Origin: a virus
Virus record (IMG/VR): IMGVR_UViG_3300018418_000057
Location: 1-34,507 of that record
DNA: 34,507 nt
Strand: one strand, 5' to 3'
This document shows positions 1-7,458 of this stretch, in pieces. A program made the position numbers and the translations under genes. The notes under the pieces are model-generated. The model had not been told where the DNA came from. It worked only from the letters and a program-made list of their open reading frames with translations, and did no database searches. Each line of letters opens with the position of its first letter. Position 1 is the first letter of the stretch.

Positions 1-354
1 ATCTCCCCATTTCCATTTACCAAATCTACGAACGTCAACAAAGGCTAGGTGTCCTCCATTTTTAGCATGGAAAAAAAGATGTGTGTGCTTAATGCTTTCC
101 CTTGGATTTGCCCATTGAAAATGCCCTCCCATACCCATAGTCATCATTAGATTACTTGTTCTATCTGTTTGTGTAGATCTTAACACCAGTTTAATTTCCT
201 TTCCTCTACTTTGGGATTCTATTGTAAAATCCTCACCAAAGTCAATTTCATTCCACTTGTGGTCCGGGTTCTTACTAATGTGAGTAAAGGCTTTATTCTC
301 AGATGCTAGATTTACAAAATCCGAGGTTAATTTCAATTCAGCTAATTCCGGCAT
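1..354 (-). CDS. Fpg/Nei-type DNA glycosylase, N-terminal part (runs off the window)
   Basis: The ATG at 354 opens a frame that stays open to base 1 (118 codons), so the C-terminal part is outside the window. The N-terminus reads MPELAEL, matching the MPELPEVE signature of formamidopyrimidine-DNA glycosylases, in which Pro2 is the Schiff-base nucleophile and Glu3 is catalytic; both are present. Lys52 in SRGKEIKLVL corresponds to the conserved lysine loop, MTMGMGGHF (72-80) to the family's LGMTGxF segment, and DVRRFG (107-112) to the D-x-RRFG motif. The family excises oxidised bases and nicks the strand (base excision repair). The zinc-finger or zincless-finger region cannot be seen. It follows a UvdE-like gene but has its own promoter-like box, which would give a nearly leaderless mRNA. 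Family assignment is firm; substrate (8-oxoG or pyrimidine) is unknown. Confidence 0.82.
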   Translation of the reverse strand, partial: MPELAELKLTSDFVNLASENKAFTHISKNPDHKWNEIDFGEDFTIESQSRGKEIKLVLRSTQTDRTSNLMMTMGMGGHFQWANPRESIKHTHLFFHAKNGGHLAFVDVRRFGKWKWGD

Positions 355-367
355 ATTTAGAATTTAG

Positions 368-381
368 ACAAAACTAAGCAA
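368..381 (-). promoter_or_regulatory. Candidate early/middle promoter (TAnnTTTG-type box)
   Basis: On the minus strand this reads TTGCTTAGTTTTGT and contains TAGTTTTG, which fits the Bacteroidota -7 consensus TAnnTTTG. The identical 14-mer occurs upstream of the DNA ligase gene at 7459-7472, and the 16 bases before it are also similar in the two copies (T-rich, then ..CG..). The box ends about 14 bases before the glycosylase ATG, so the transcript leader would be very short. Inference from sequence only. Confidence 0.5.
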
Positions 382-400
382 AGGAAGCGTACAATAAAAA

Positions 401-1279
401 TTATTTCTTTCCAATTTTGTTGATTACCATTGGCTTGAAAGAAATCGAATTAGCCAAGTAATGCATACACCCATTCAATCCTGTTGGGAGATCTATGATG
501 ACATCTATTTCTAAACCAAAAGTTGGTATTCGATGTCTTAGATAATCAGAGGGTGCTGGGGAAAGGGAAATACCATTCTCATCAACCTCGGAGGATTCAG
601 AATGCATAAAAATAGGTACCTTTCCTTTAACCCAAGTTGAAACCGCTAGAAAGTAAGCCTCCCTAGTAGAAAGGCTACCAGCATTAAACTGATGTGGTAA
701 AAATCTAAAAACTATAGGGATCCCAATCCTGTAAAATATCCCACTTAATAAATCGGTTACAGAAAAAAGGCTTGGCTTCTCGTCATTACACACCGAAAGC
801 TTTTCACCTATTGAACTCTCAAGCCCTTCTATCACATCACAAAATCTTTCCATAGTAGGCTTCCTTGCACCATAAGCGCTACCAATCCTAAGAATTATAG
901 ACGTTTCCCTTACACCAACCTGGTCAAGGAATACAGATAGGGATTTTAAGACTTCTTTTGTGCCAGTTACAACTTCAGGAATTTGACTCCCCAAAAAATA
1001 GTAACTTGGCAGGAAGAAGAAAAGACGATGTCGATTTGACTTCAAAAATTGGAAAACTTCCCAGATAACATCAGATTCCTGGCTACCGTCCTCGATGACG
1101 GAAAAGTCCAAAGGATGGAATCCTTGTTCTACCTCTATACAGGTAACAGATATGCCTCTTTCTTGATTTTCTGAAACTAGTCCCAACACAGTTTCGGCAA
1201 AAATAGACACGTCCTTGGTCTTTGGACCAATTACCTTGCTAGTATAACCTATCCGATTTAAATTCCTGCCTAGTATCAT
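401..1279 (-). CDS. UvdE/UvsE-like TIM-barrel protein with degenerate active site
   Basis: 292 aa from the ATG at 1279; a TTG one codon upstream is less likely. The order of segments follows UV damage endonuclease: a strand ending in RIGYTSK; SIILRIGSAYGARK (128-140, family I.lHiGG.yGdK); LSVCNDEKPSLFSVTDLL (161-178, family L.lENDD...y...dLL); IPIVFRFLPHQFN (187-199, family iPlvfDihHH); TWVKGKVPIFMHSES (215-229, family tW....pk.HlSe); PSDYL (243-247, family HsdyI). The fold therefore looks like UvdE, which cuts 5' of UV photoproducts using three metals. However, most expected metal ligands are replaced: Leu90 for His, Arg131 for His, Cys164 for Glu, Arg192 for Asp, Pro243 for His, Asp263 for Glu; only His226 is clearly kept. 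It is third in a probable late operon behind two small genes. The protein is probably not a metal-dependent nuclease; a DNA-binding or structural role is possible. Confidence 0.6.
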   Translation of the reverse strand: MILGRNLNRIGYTSKVIGPKTKDVSIFAETVLGLVSENQERGISVTCIEVEQGFHPLDFSVIEDGSQESDVIWEVFQFLKSNRHRLFFFLPSYYFLGSQIPEVVTGTKEVLKSLSVFLDQVGVRETSIILRIGSAYGARKPTMERFCDVIEGLESSIGEKLSVCNDEKPSLFSVTDLLSGIFYRIGIPIVFRFLPHQFNAGSLSTREAYFLAVSTWVKGKVPIFMHSESSEVDENGISLSPAPSDYLRHRIPTFGLEIDVIIDLPTGLNGCMHYLANSISFKPMVINKIGKK

Positions 1280-1313
1280 CAAAGTGTTTTAGCAGGCAAA
1301 CGATCAAAAGTTT

Positions 1314-1796
1314 CTAACTTCCAATAGCTTCGATTCCAAGCTTAGTGTTGTTGTATACCGTAGGAGAATTGTAAACACCAGAGGGCATAGTATCTAGTTT
1401 AAAGTGGGATATTATTTGCTTGTGTCCTTTATCCCCGTTATCAATAAATTCAACGGAGTCTGGGATAAGCTCCAAAACCTCCTCGCTATCTTTACCTTTC
1501 GAGTGAACCTGTACGAAGTACTTATAGGACTTGTTATCTGGGGTTCTTTCCGCCCTTACGATCATTCCCGCAACTTTGTCTTTGGAATCTACAGGAATAC
1601 CTATAACTAAATCACCAACCTGAAATTGAGACCCTCTTACATTCCTTTTTTGATTTGGGTCAGGACCAACAGAAACTGAAAGATCCTTGTAGGGTTTATA
1701 CTGAACCTTAAAGATACCATTAGCTCCGCCATATCCATAAGTGTCACCAAATACACCAACATCAAAAAATTCATTTATAGTTTTAATATACCTCAA
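1314..1796 (-). CDS. Hypothetical protein, SH3/KOW-like, with capsid-targeting-like N-terminus
   Basis: 160 aa, apparently starting at TTG 1796: a stop lies four codons upstream in frame and there is no early in-frame ATG. The N-terminus MRYIKTINEFFD resembles the capsid-targeting peptide of T4 internal head proteins (MKTYQEFIAE-like), and INE would fit the prohead-protease rule (I/L)-x-E. Residues about 55-115 read like a small beta barrel: FQVGDLVIGIP, a charged hairpin, then VQVHSKG and ELIPDSVEFID. No enzyme motif is visible. It follows the 180-aa gene by 18 bases, and that gene has a late-type GATATATA box, so late expression is likely. An internal head protein is a reasonable but unproven guess. 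Confidence 0.55.
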   Translation of the reverse strand: MRYIKTINEFFDVGVFGDTYGYGGANGIFKVQYKPYKDLSVSVGPDPNQKRNVRGSQFQVGDLVIGIPVDSKDKVAGMIVRAERTPDNKSYKYFVQVHSKGKDSEEVLELIPDSVEFIDNGDKGHKQIISHFKLDTMPSGVYNSPTVYNNTKLGIEAIGS

Positions 1797-1814
1797 GGTT
1801 TGAATTTATTTTAT

Positions 1815-2357
1815 CTATTTATCTGTTGTTGACTCAGAATTATTTGAATCCAAGACTTCCTGTATTTTTCCAGCAAGTTCATAGTTTTCAGATTTTAAAG
1901 CTCTTTTAAGCATTTTTGTTAGAATTACCTCTTCACTTGATAACTCATCCCCGTTTACTTCCGGTCTAGCATCAACAGTCAAACAAATCCTTTGGGGAGA
2001 AAAGATTACCTCCAATCTAGAATCAACTTTAAATTCCTCCAATTCCGCCTCGGTCAGGTCATCAACCTCAGGATCTTCAAACATTATATCCCAATCTTGA
2101 TTAAACCAGAATAGCATCCAAGGGCCGTAAGAAAACTTAGAAATATCATTATTGATTACAAATCTTAACAAGGCTTTTAGTTCGCTCTTTACATCATTTT
2201 TTGTAAGATCTTCGCTAAAAATCTTTCTTTTCAATCCAGGTATTACCTCACTCCCTTCACCAATACCAAATTTGAAGGCCTTGTGTATTTCGAAAATTGT
2301 GTCCCAGTCTAAATTCTGAATTACCTTTTCTATAAGTTTTCTGAAATCCTTTCTCAT
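1815..2357 (-). CDS. Hypothetical acidic protein with UVR-like C-terminal helix pair
   Basis: 180 aa, ATG at 2357. I do not recognise the N-terminal part, which is mixed helical and acidic. Near the C-terminus, LTKMLKRALKSENYELAGKI followed by QEVLDS looks like the UVR motif (two short helices with ..AL..E.YE.AA.IRD.l) found in UvrB, UvrC and McsA, where it mediates protein-protein contact. Ser/Thr-rich tail. It is the first gene after a GATATATAA box that starts about 25 bases upstream of its ATG, and it is followed closely by the 160-aa protein and the UvdE-like gene. A protein-interaction role is possible; function unknown. Confidence 0.6.
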   Translation of the reverse strand: MRKDFRKLIEKVIQNLDWDTIFEIHKAFKFGIGEGSEVIPGLKRKIFSEDLTKNDVKSELKALLRFVINNDISKFSYGPWMLFWFNQDWDIMFEDPEVDDLTEAELEEFKVDSRLEVIFSPQRICLTVDARPEVNGDELSSEEVILTKMLKRALKSENYELAGKIQEVLDSNNSESTTDK

Positions 2358-2381
2358 ATCATGTCCATTAGGAGCGTATAT

Positions 2382-2391
2382 GTTATATATC
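2382..2391 (-). promoter_or_regulatory. Candidate late promoter box GATATATAAC
   Basis: In the 38-base gap between the clamp-loader-like gene and the 180-aa gene the minus strand reads TTCGATATATAACATA. It matches the GATATATA(A/G) box found upstream of the sheath, neck, repeat-protein and membrane-protein operons, and sits about 25 bases from the ATG at 2357, the usual spacing in this window. Confidence 0.5.
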
Positions 2392-2395
2392 GAAC

Positions 2396-2821
2396 CTACT
2401 TCTTTGTCATATCTAATTGTTCCTTAATTGATTCCATCCACTGTTGATATTTTTCTGGGTAAAACTTCTTAAGGTCCACTAATTCTCTCCTGGATATTTC
2501 AAACCTATTCATAACAAACTTTTCAACATCTGGCGAAGCTTCGTAGTTCGTATTAGCAGCCGAACCTTTTTTGCTTTTTTTAGTTTTCGTAAATATCCAT
2601 CCTGGAATTTTGGTGTAGTGCTTGCTTAGGGTTCCGTGCCACCAATCAACTACAGGTCTTGGTAAGATTTTAGTGTGATTGAATTGGTCTGCCTGTATCG
2701 GGAACTGGATTGACATAATCCTATTAATCATGAAAAAATTTCTCACCTTATCATTTCTAGAAACCTTATCCCAGTCCTGATCTTTTTTGAATATGGTTTT
2801 TACTACGTCAAAAAGCTCCAT
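2396..2821 (-). CDS. Probable clamp-loader small subunit (T4 gp62-like)
   Basis: 141 aa, ATG overlapping the stop of the exonuclease gene (TAATG). The protein is helical and basic. The segment NFFMINRIMSIQFPIQADQ, with VVDWWHGTLSKHY and PGWIFTKTKK after it, resembles the conserved core of divergent gp62-type clamp loader subunits of T4-like phages (a loading subunit that partners the gp44 ATPase and has no ATPase motif of its own). A gp44-like ATPase is encoded 2.3 kb upstream in the same gene block, which supports this. It is shorter than T4 gp62 (187 aa). The match is from remembered family patterns and is uncertain; it could be another replisome accessory protein. Confidence 0.45.
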   Translation of the reverse strand: MELFDVVKTIFKKDQDWDKVSRNDKVRNFFMINRIMSIQFPIQADQFNHTKILPRPVVDWWHGTLSKHYTKIPGWIFTKTKKSKKGSAANTNYEASPDVEKFVMNRFEISRRELVDLKKFYPEKYQQWMESIKEQLDMTKK

Positions 2822-3957
2822 TAATTAAAGTCTTTAAATGGGTCAAACTGGCTGGGAGCATTTTGGGAACTTACCCAATTTGTCCCTTCAATTATCTTAA
2901 CCCTGTCTAACGTTATAGACTTTTTCTCCAAGGATATTCCTCTCTTTAGCTCCTCTATAGTTCCACTAATAACTTCAGAGGGTATAACAGTTTTATCCAG
3001 CCACATAAGTTTATAGTTTCTCCTTAGGTTGTTAGCTGCTTTCTCCCTGTTTTCCTTACTGTCTATATCCTTCAGTAACCTAATGCAATATCCAGCAGTC
3101 CATTCCAAAAATTCATCATCGTCAATTAAATCAGAAAAAGGTAGCTTTGCCCACTTAGTGGTTTGCAAGGATTCCAATACAACTTCTGCCTTTTTTGGGG
3201 TAACCCCCTGGATTTTAGAACCATTTTTTACCTCCCAAATACCAGGTACTGCATCTCCTCTATCACCAACGAGCATCTTTACAAAAACAAAATCCCGGGG
3301 GGATATCTCATTAACATCCACCCTCTTTTTAAACTCCTTAAGCTTTTCCTTATCTGGGTCCATTATGCTTCCCATGTCAAAAACAGATACCTCAGAGTTC
3401 TTATTTAACCATTTCTCTTCCCACCCTTTGGGAACTGAGAGTATATTATTTTTGGAATTAGCGTTCCACACAATTGTCCAATTGTCTTGCTTCCACCTTG
3501 CAAGCTGATGTAGATCTTTGTCACCAGAGATTATGATACAATTTTCACCCTTCGAGGTTAGATAATCAGCCCAGAAATATAACAAATCGTCACCTTCAGC
3601 TCCATTTACCTTAGAAAAAATAAATCCCATTTTTTCCAAATGTTCCCCGTAAGAAGTAAGGAGGTTAAAAAATACGCTCCAGTCAACCTCTTCGTCCTTT
3701 ACCCTATTAGATTTATAACCACCACCCTCAATCTCAACATCCTTCCTCCAGCTTCTACTATCAGCAGCAAAAACTAACCTACCACCAGTTGGGATAGATC
3801 TTAAAGAAGATGTAAGATCAGTTGAAATCTTGCGAATGAACATGGATTGCTCATTGGAAGTTCCGAGGATATCCATGGGATTCTTATTTCCATATCCACC
3901 AAAAACACCAAAGGTCTTATGGAAGATATAATTGCCATCTATAAGTATATTAATCAT
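2821..3957 (-). CDS. rnh: 5'-3' exonuclease / RNase H (FEN-1 superfamily, T4 rnh-like)
   Basis: 378 aa. The metal-binding carboxylates of the PIN-like FEN family are visible in order: LIDGNY (Asp7), FAADSR (Asp66), NGAEGDDLL (Glu121, Asp123, Asp124), ISGDKDLH (Asp146, Asp148), and the helix-hairpin region MLVGDRGDAVPGI (Asp232, Asp235). T4 RNase H (305 aa) removes RNA primers and flaps from Okazaki fragments; the same role fits here beside clamp loader and ligase genes. The C-terminus ends SQFDPFKDFN, a Phe-rich tail that could be a sliding-clamp-binding peptide (inference). Its ATG overlaps the stop of the guanylate-kinase-like gene, and its stop overlaps the next ATG, indicating a translationally coupled operon. 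Confidence 0.88.
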   Translation of the reverse strand: MINILIDGNYIFHKTFGVFGGYGNKNPMDILGTSNEQSMFIRKISTDLTSSLRSIPTGGRLVFAADSRSWRKDVEIEGGGYKSNRVKDEEVDWSVFFNLLTSYGEHLEKMGFIFSKVNGAEGDDLLYFWADYLTSKGENCIIISGDKDLHQLARWKQDNWTIVWNANSKNNILSVPKGWEEKWLNKNSEVSVFDMGSIMDPDKEKLKEFKKRVDVNEISPRDFVFVKMLVGDRGDAVPGIWEVKNGSKIQGVTPKKAEVVLESLQTTKWAKLPFSDLIDDDEFLEWTAGYCIRLLKDIDSKENREKAANNLRRNYKLMWLDKTVIPSEVISGTIEELKRGISLEKKSITLDRVKIIEGTNWVSSQNAPSQFDPFKDFN

Positions 3958-4471
3958 TTCTATAAAAATTTAAATTTCCAAATTCACCAATATCCTTAAA
4001 ATAAGGGTCTGTAATTCTAAAATCATAATCAATAAAATCCTCAAAGTCATTATAATCAGCTTCTAATCTCCTTTCGAGCTTATCTGCATCATTCCTTTTA
4101 GATAACCTAGATCTCCTTGTTTTTTCATCAATATCTAAGTATAGTACAACGGATTCTTTTCTATCCGCAGGCTTCATAGAAAGAAGTCCAGAGGGGGTCA
4201 TAATAAACAGGTTACTAGCATTGAATTCATCCAGGGAGGTAAGATAAATCCACCCGTTAAAAATTACGTATTCATAGTAATTACCAGATCTAATAAACTC
4301 CTGATGTGCGGTATCTGAAGATATAAAATGATAATCTTTACCGCTTACCTCTCCTTCCCTTGGGGGCCTAGTGGTGTGGGAAACACAATACCTAAGTCCC
4401 CTTCCCTGTAGTATTTTTCTTAAGTGATCCTTACCAGAGCCACCTTTACCAACTATTATAAGTCTCTTCAT
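3950..4471 (-). CDS. Guanylate-kinase-like nucleoside monophosphate kinase
   Basis: 173 aa. Residues 8-15 GKGGSGKD form a P-loop whose last residue is Asp rather than Ser/Thr, as in the SGKDT loop of T4 gp1 dNMP kinase. The guanylate-kinase GMP-binding signature follows: SHTTRPPREGE (31-41) and GKDYHFIS (44-51). A lid-like RRSRLSKRND segment comes near residue 115. The family phosphorylates GMP/dGMP (T4 gp1 handles dGMP, dTMP and hydroxymethyl-dCMP). The gene lies in the replication block and overlaps the exonuclease ATG by 8 bases, suggesting dNTP supply for replication. Enzyme class is clear; exact nucleotide is not. Confidence 0.82.
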   Translation of the reverse strand: MKRLIIVGKGGSGKDHLRKILQGRGLRYCVSHTTRPPREGEVSGKDYHFISSDTAHQEFIRSGNYYEYVIFNGWIYLTSLDEFNASNLFIMTPSGLLSMKPADRKESVVLYLDIDEKTRRSRLSKRNDADKLERRLEADYNDFEDFIDYDFRITDPYFKDIGEFGNLNFYRND

Positions 4472-4472
4472 A

Positions 4473-4817
4473 TTATTTCCAAAAAACCTGTATGATGATA
4501 ATCATTAAAGCTAGTAAAAGGCAAACAAATGTTTTTAAATTGACACCCTCACCTAAGATTATCCAACTCCAAAAAGAAACAACAAAAGCACCGATAGAGA
4601 ATTGTATTAATCTTACTTTCCACACACTTTCCCATGCTGCGTATCCTACTCTAGCTCCATAGACAAAAAGTATAGATAGGACAATTCCTAAAATCCCAAT
4701 GTTAAACCAGGTGTTGTTTCTAAACCAATCCCACCTAACTTGAGAAAATTGTTGGAACCAAGCTCCCGACTGTGCTAAAGCAATAATTAAAAAAAATATT
4801 AAACCCTGTTTATTCAT
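4473..4817 (-). CDS. Small four-helix integral membrane protein
   Basis: 114 aa with four hydrophobic segments (about 6-20, 38-56, 70-88, 93-112) and few charges. Features include QSGAWFQQFSQVRWDWF in the first loop, YGARVGYAAWESVWKVRLIQF, and GEGVNLKTFVCLLLALMI before the last helix. The general shape (four short helices, Glu near the fourth) recalls small multidrug-resistance/DMT-type half transporters, but I see no decisive signature. It overlaps the 96-aa gene by 8 bases and is followed by the kinase gene after 1 base, so it is translated with replication genes. Probably an inner-membrane protein of the infected cell; function unknown. Confidence 0.6.
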   Translation of the reverse strand: MNKQGLIFFLIIALAQSGAWFQQFSQVRWDWFRNNTWFNIGILGIVLSILFVYGARVGYAAWESVWKVRLIQFSIGAFVVSFWSWIILGEGVNLKTFVCLLLALMIIIIQVFWK

Positions 4818-5100
4818 CCACTTGGTTCTCTATCAAATCAAACTTTTCTAAGGCTCTACCCTCGTCAGAAATTGCCCAAGCCCATTTACCAAAATCCTCG
4901 TTACCTGGGAATATCTCCCTTTCATTGAGCTGAATTCCAAAAACAATCTTTGGCTTATCTATTTTTCTTTTAAATACCTCGTAAGCAACAGTAATACCAC
5001 TATCTGGTTCTGTTTGCTCATACATAATGGCTTTTTCACCTCTTTTATAAAACTTATAGAGGTAAGTGTTTTTCCGAATCTCTTCTGGTAATAAATCCAT
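4810..5100 (-). CDS. Hypothetical protein between clamp loader and membrane protein
   Basis: 96 aa, ATG overlapping the clamp-loader stop (TAATG). Soluble and mixed alpha/beta: YKFYKRGEKAIMYEQ, then a hairpin VAYEVFKRKI...KIVFGIQL, then EIFPGNEDFGKWAW and a C-terminal acidic helix. The FP-x-x-E-x-FG-x-WAW stretch looks conserved-type but I do not recognise a family. Tight coupling to the clamp loader suggests expression with replication genes. No catalytic motif seen. Confidence 0.6.
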   Translation of the reverse strand: MDLLPEEIRKNTYLYKFYKRGEKAIMYEQTEPDSGITVAYEVFKRKIDKPKIVFGIQLNEREIFPGNEDFGKWAWAISDEGRALEKFDLIENQVDE

Positions 5101-6047
5101 TAGTCTATAAATTTTTGTATCTTAAAAATGAGGGAAAGTAAACTAACAACAGGATCTATTACCAACTGTCTTTGGGCCTGATGATGAGCAACCTCAACTA
5201 CCACAGCAGGTACGATATTTGAGTGAGATGATTTATTCTTCATAATCCATTGAATAAACTCCTCCCCGAGTGCTGCCATTACGTCATCAACCTTTGATGA
5301 GTATTGACCAACGATTATTTGGTAATTTCCTATTGGATCTTTAGATGTAAATATCATATTATAAAGATCCTCGTAAGACCATCCAGAATCTCGTACCCTT
5401 GATATATCTATCTCTTTAACTCCCTCAATCACCCAAGATTGAATACGGTTAAGAGAAGATCTAAGATCTGGGAAGTACTCCTTCTCAAACTCATCAAGTG
5501 AAGCATCATCTATTGAAATAGAAAGTTTGCCCAGAATTAGCTTGATTCGGGATCTCCATTCTGTCCGTATCTTCTCTTCCTCCGCTTGATTTATCGGATC
5601 AAAGTTAATTACCTCAAATCTGCTTTGTATAGCATCTGGTACTTTATTGAGCCAATTACAAGTAGCTATGAACCTTGTATTAGAAGCAAATTTTTCTATT
5701 GTACCTCTAAGAGCCTTATAAAATTGATCGGAAGCACCATCAAACTCATCAAGGACAACAACCTTTTTAGAAGACTTACCATCCATAATGCTCATGGTGG
5801 AACAAAAGTCATTTATCTTTGTTCTGATAGTGTCTACTGAACTCTCATCAGAAACATTTATAAAGATGTGCGGGAGACCGTTCGAAAGTATCTTTGCCAG
5901 AGTGGTTTTCCCACATCCAGGAGATCCTGCTAAAAGTACATTGTGATTTAGTCCCTTATTATCAAATAAAGACCGGATCCTATCAGGGAGGATCATGTGT
6001 CTAATTTCTTTCGGTCTTAACTTCTCAGTAAGGAGTTGGTCTATCAT
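5100..6047 (-). CDS. 44: Sliding-clamp loader ATPase (T4 gp44-like)
   Basis: 315 aa AAA+ protein. Walker A GSPGCGKTT at 41-49, Walker B VVVLDEFD at 96-103, sensor-1 ATCNWLNKVPDAIQSRF at 128-144 with the arginine finger in SRF (Arg143; SRC in most loaders). T4 gp44 is 319 aa, so length fits. It opens and loads the sliding clamp (gp45 type) on primed DNA; no clamp or polymerase gene is in this window. The ATG follows directly on the T-tract of a hairpin that looks like the terminator of the ligase gene upstream. It heads a coupled operon (96 aa, membrane protein, kinase, exonuclease, gp62-like). Confidence 0.9.
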   Translation of the reverse strand: MIDQLLTEKLRPKEIRHMILPDRIRSLFDNKGLNHNVLLAGSPGCGKTTLAKILSNGLPHIFINVSDESSVDTIRTKINDFCSTMSIMDGKSSKKVVVLDEFDGASDQFYKALRGTIEKFASNTRFIATCNWLNKVPDAIQSRFEVINFDPINQAEEEKIRTEWRSRIKLILGKLSISIDDASLDEFEKEYFPDLRSSLNRIQSWVIEGVKEIDISRVRDSGWSYEDLYNMIFTSKDPIGNYQIIVGQYSSKVDDVMAALGEEFIQWIMKNKSSHSNIVPAVVVEVAHHQAQRQLVIDPVVSLLSLIFKIQKFID

Positions 6048-6082
6048 AAAAAAGCTCTTTATCCTTGTACAGAAAAAAGAGC
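6048..6082 (-). terminator. Rho-independent-like terminator after DNA ligase, abutting the clamp-loader ATG
   Basis: On the minus strand GCTCTTT (82-76) pairs with AAAGAGC (6060-6054) around a 15-base loop and is followed by TTTTTT. Stem of 7 bp plus T-tract is the usual intrinsic terminator form. The T-tract runs straight into the ATG of the clamp loader, leaving no leader for a new promoter after it, so the hairpin may attenuate rather than fully stop transcription. Confidence 0.6.
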
Positions 6083-6096
6083 CTTAAGTTTCCCAT

Positions 6097-7443
6097 TTAG
6101 AACAAGTTAGACATGTCGTCTGGGTCGGATTTATCGTTCCTAATTTCTATAAACCTGGGTAAGAAAAGACTTCGATTTTCGTGCTTATCCGTAATTGTTA
6201 CGTTATACTGCACAGCTGCAATCTTACCTATAAGATCATTCGGATTTTCGCTTAGTATTTCTAGATCTTTATCAGTAAATCCAGAACCAATTTTTACGTT
6301 GAGAGTTTTTGATTTATCAGTGCAATCCAGTCCACCTATAAATCCCTCCCTTTTACCCTCGCCTGGATACCACCCAACAACTTCGAGATCACAATCGTTG
6401 ACCTCTTTAAGTTTTATCCAACTTTTACTTCTTTTACATTCATAGAGGTGGTCGTTTTTACATATAACTCCTTCTCCACCTTGATTTACAATGTCTTTAT
6501 AAATGACCAAGGTATCCTCCATAGAATCCACCTCCCACATCTGACCTAACCTAATATTTGATCCCTCTGGTAGAAGGTCCAGCGTTTCTGATAGCTTCTT
6601 TCTCCTTTTAATATAAAGAACAGAGCCCCTTCCTTTTTCGAGTGTTGAATTATCCTCCATATCAAACACATTAAAAAGGAAATTTGCATCTATATTGTCT
6701 GGGGCTGTGCCTTTAAGAATCTGTGTCACCTTTCCCGAAACAGACTTTCTGTTTAAATCTGTTAACTCGCCATCATAGAAAATAGCAGTATGTCCAGCTG
6801 CATCAGAGATAAGGGAAAGATCCTTAGCAATGTTACTAAGCTTAGAGGCATCCAACTCATTAAAAGCACGAGTATAAAAAGAGAATGATCTATCAGGATT
6901 CATCATGGCAATAACACGAACACCGACGTATTTCTCCTCGCAATATATTTTATCCCACTTTTCAATTTCCTCCTGCTTATCCGTAGCTAACATTAAAGAA
7001 GGATCCGGAATGATTTCCTTCCCGACAGCTTTGTTTATAAGCTTTGCGCCAATTCCTACATTCATTCTCTTAGTGAGGATCCTCATAAGCATCTTTCTCA
7101 TTTCGAGATCCTGATCTGGGTATTGCACAAAAGAATGGTCCAGTAAATCTTGCGCCCTTCCTCTCAATAAATCATTGGCTGCTGGAGCATTCTTCAGATC
7201 CTCTATGAGAGAAACAAAGGAATCCCAAAATGAATCGGGATTTGTTGAATAACTTCTCACTGGTTGCTCCTCTGAGAGGTCTAGTTTGTGTAGTTTGGTT
7301 GTTACAAATGGATTAAAACAGATATCCAGAATATAAGACATCTCCTCGGTGAGATTTTGTGAGATCAATCTCTGTTTCTCCTTTTGTGAACCGTTACCTG
7401 TAAGTTCTTCCAGCTGGCAAAATATTTCTAGCTCTTTAAGCAT
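6097..7443 (-). CDS. 30: ATP-dependent DNA ligase (T4 gp30-like)
   Basis: 448 aa (T4 gp30 is 487). Nucleotidyltransferase motifs in order: motif I EEKYVGVRV with the adenylated Lys171; motif III FYDGELTD (222-229); motif IIIa FLFNVFDMED (255-264); motif IV GGEGVICK (322-329); motif V SWIKLK (341-346). Motif I is usually K-x-D-G; here the Asp is Val173 (GTC; GAC would differ by one base), which is odd and might lower activity. The C-terminus ends DDMSNLF, similar to sliding-clamp-binding tails of T4 proteins (inference). It joins Okazaki fragments and acts with the exonuclease and clamp loader of the next operon. It has its own promoter-like box at 7459-7472 and terminators on both sides. Confidence 0.88.
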   Translation of the reverse strand: MLKELEIFCQLEELTGNGSQKEKQRLISQNLTEEMSYILDICFNPFVTTKLHKLDLSEEQPVRSYSTNPDSFWDSFVSLIEDLKNAPAANDLLRGRAQDLLDHSFVQYPDQDLEMRKMLMRILTKRMNVGIGAKLINKAVGKEIIPDPSLMLATDKQEEIEKWDKIYCEEKYVGVRVIAMMNPDRSFSFYTRAFNELDASKLSNIAKDLSLISDAAGHTAIFYDGELTDLNRKSVSGKVTQILKGTAPDNIDANFLFNVFDMEDNSTLEKGRGSVLYIKRRKKLSETLDLLPEGSNIRLGQMWEVDSMEDTLVIYKDIVNQGGEGVICKNDHLYECKRSKSWIKLKEVNDCDLEVVGWYPGEGKREGFIGGLDCTDKSKTLNVKIGSGFTDKDLEILSENPNDLIGKIAAVQYNVTITDKHENRSLFLPRFIEIRNDKSDPDDMSNLF

Positions 7444-7458
7444 ATCAGTGTATTTTAA

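Noticed and set aside
1280-1282. TTG start of the UvdE-like gene
   Set aside because: An ATG follows immediately in frame at 1279 and is the simpler choice.
4473-4817. Holin assignment for the 114-aa membrane protein
   Set aside because: It is embedded in and translationally coupled to replication genes with no lysis gene nearby, so a holin call is not supported.
5399-5408. GATATATC inside the clamp loader gene as a promoter box
   Set aside because: It lies in mid-gene, is palindromic with C at the ninth position, and no gene starts nearby.
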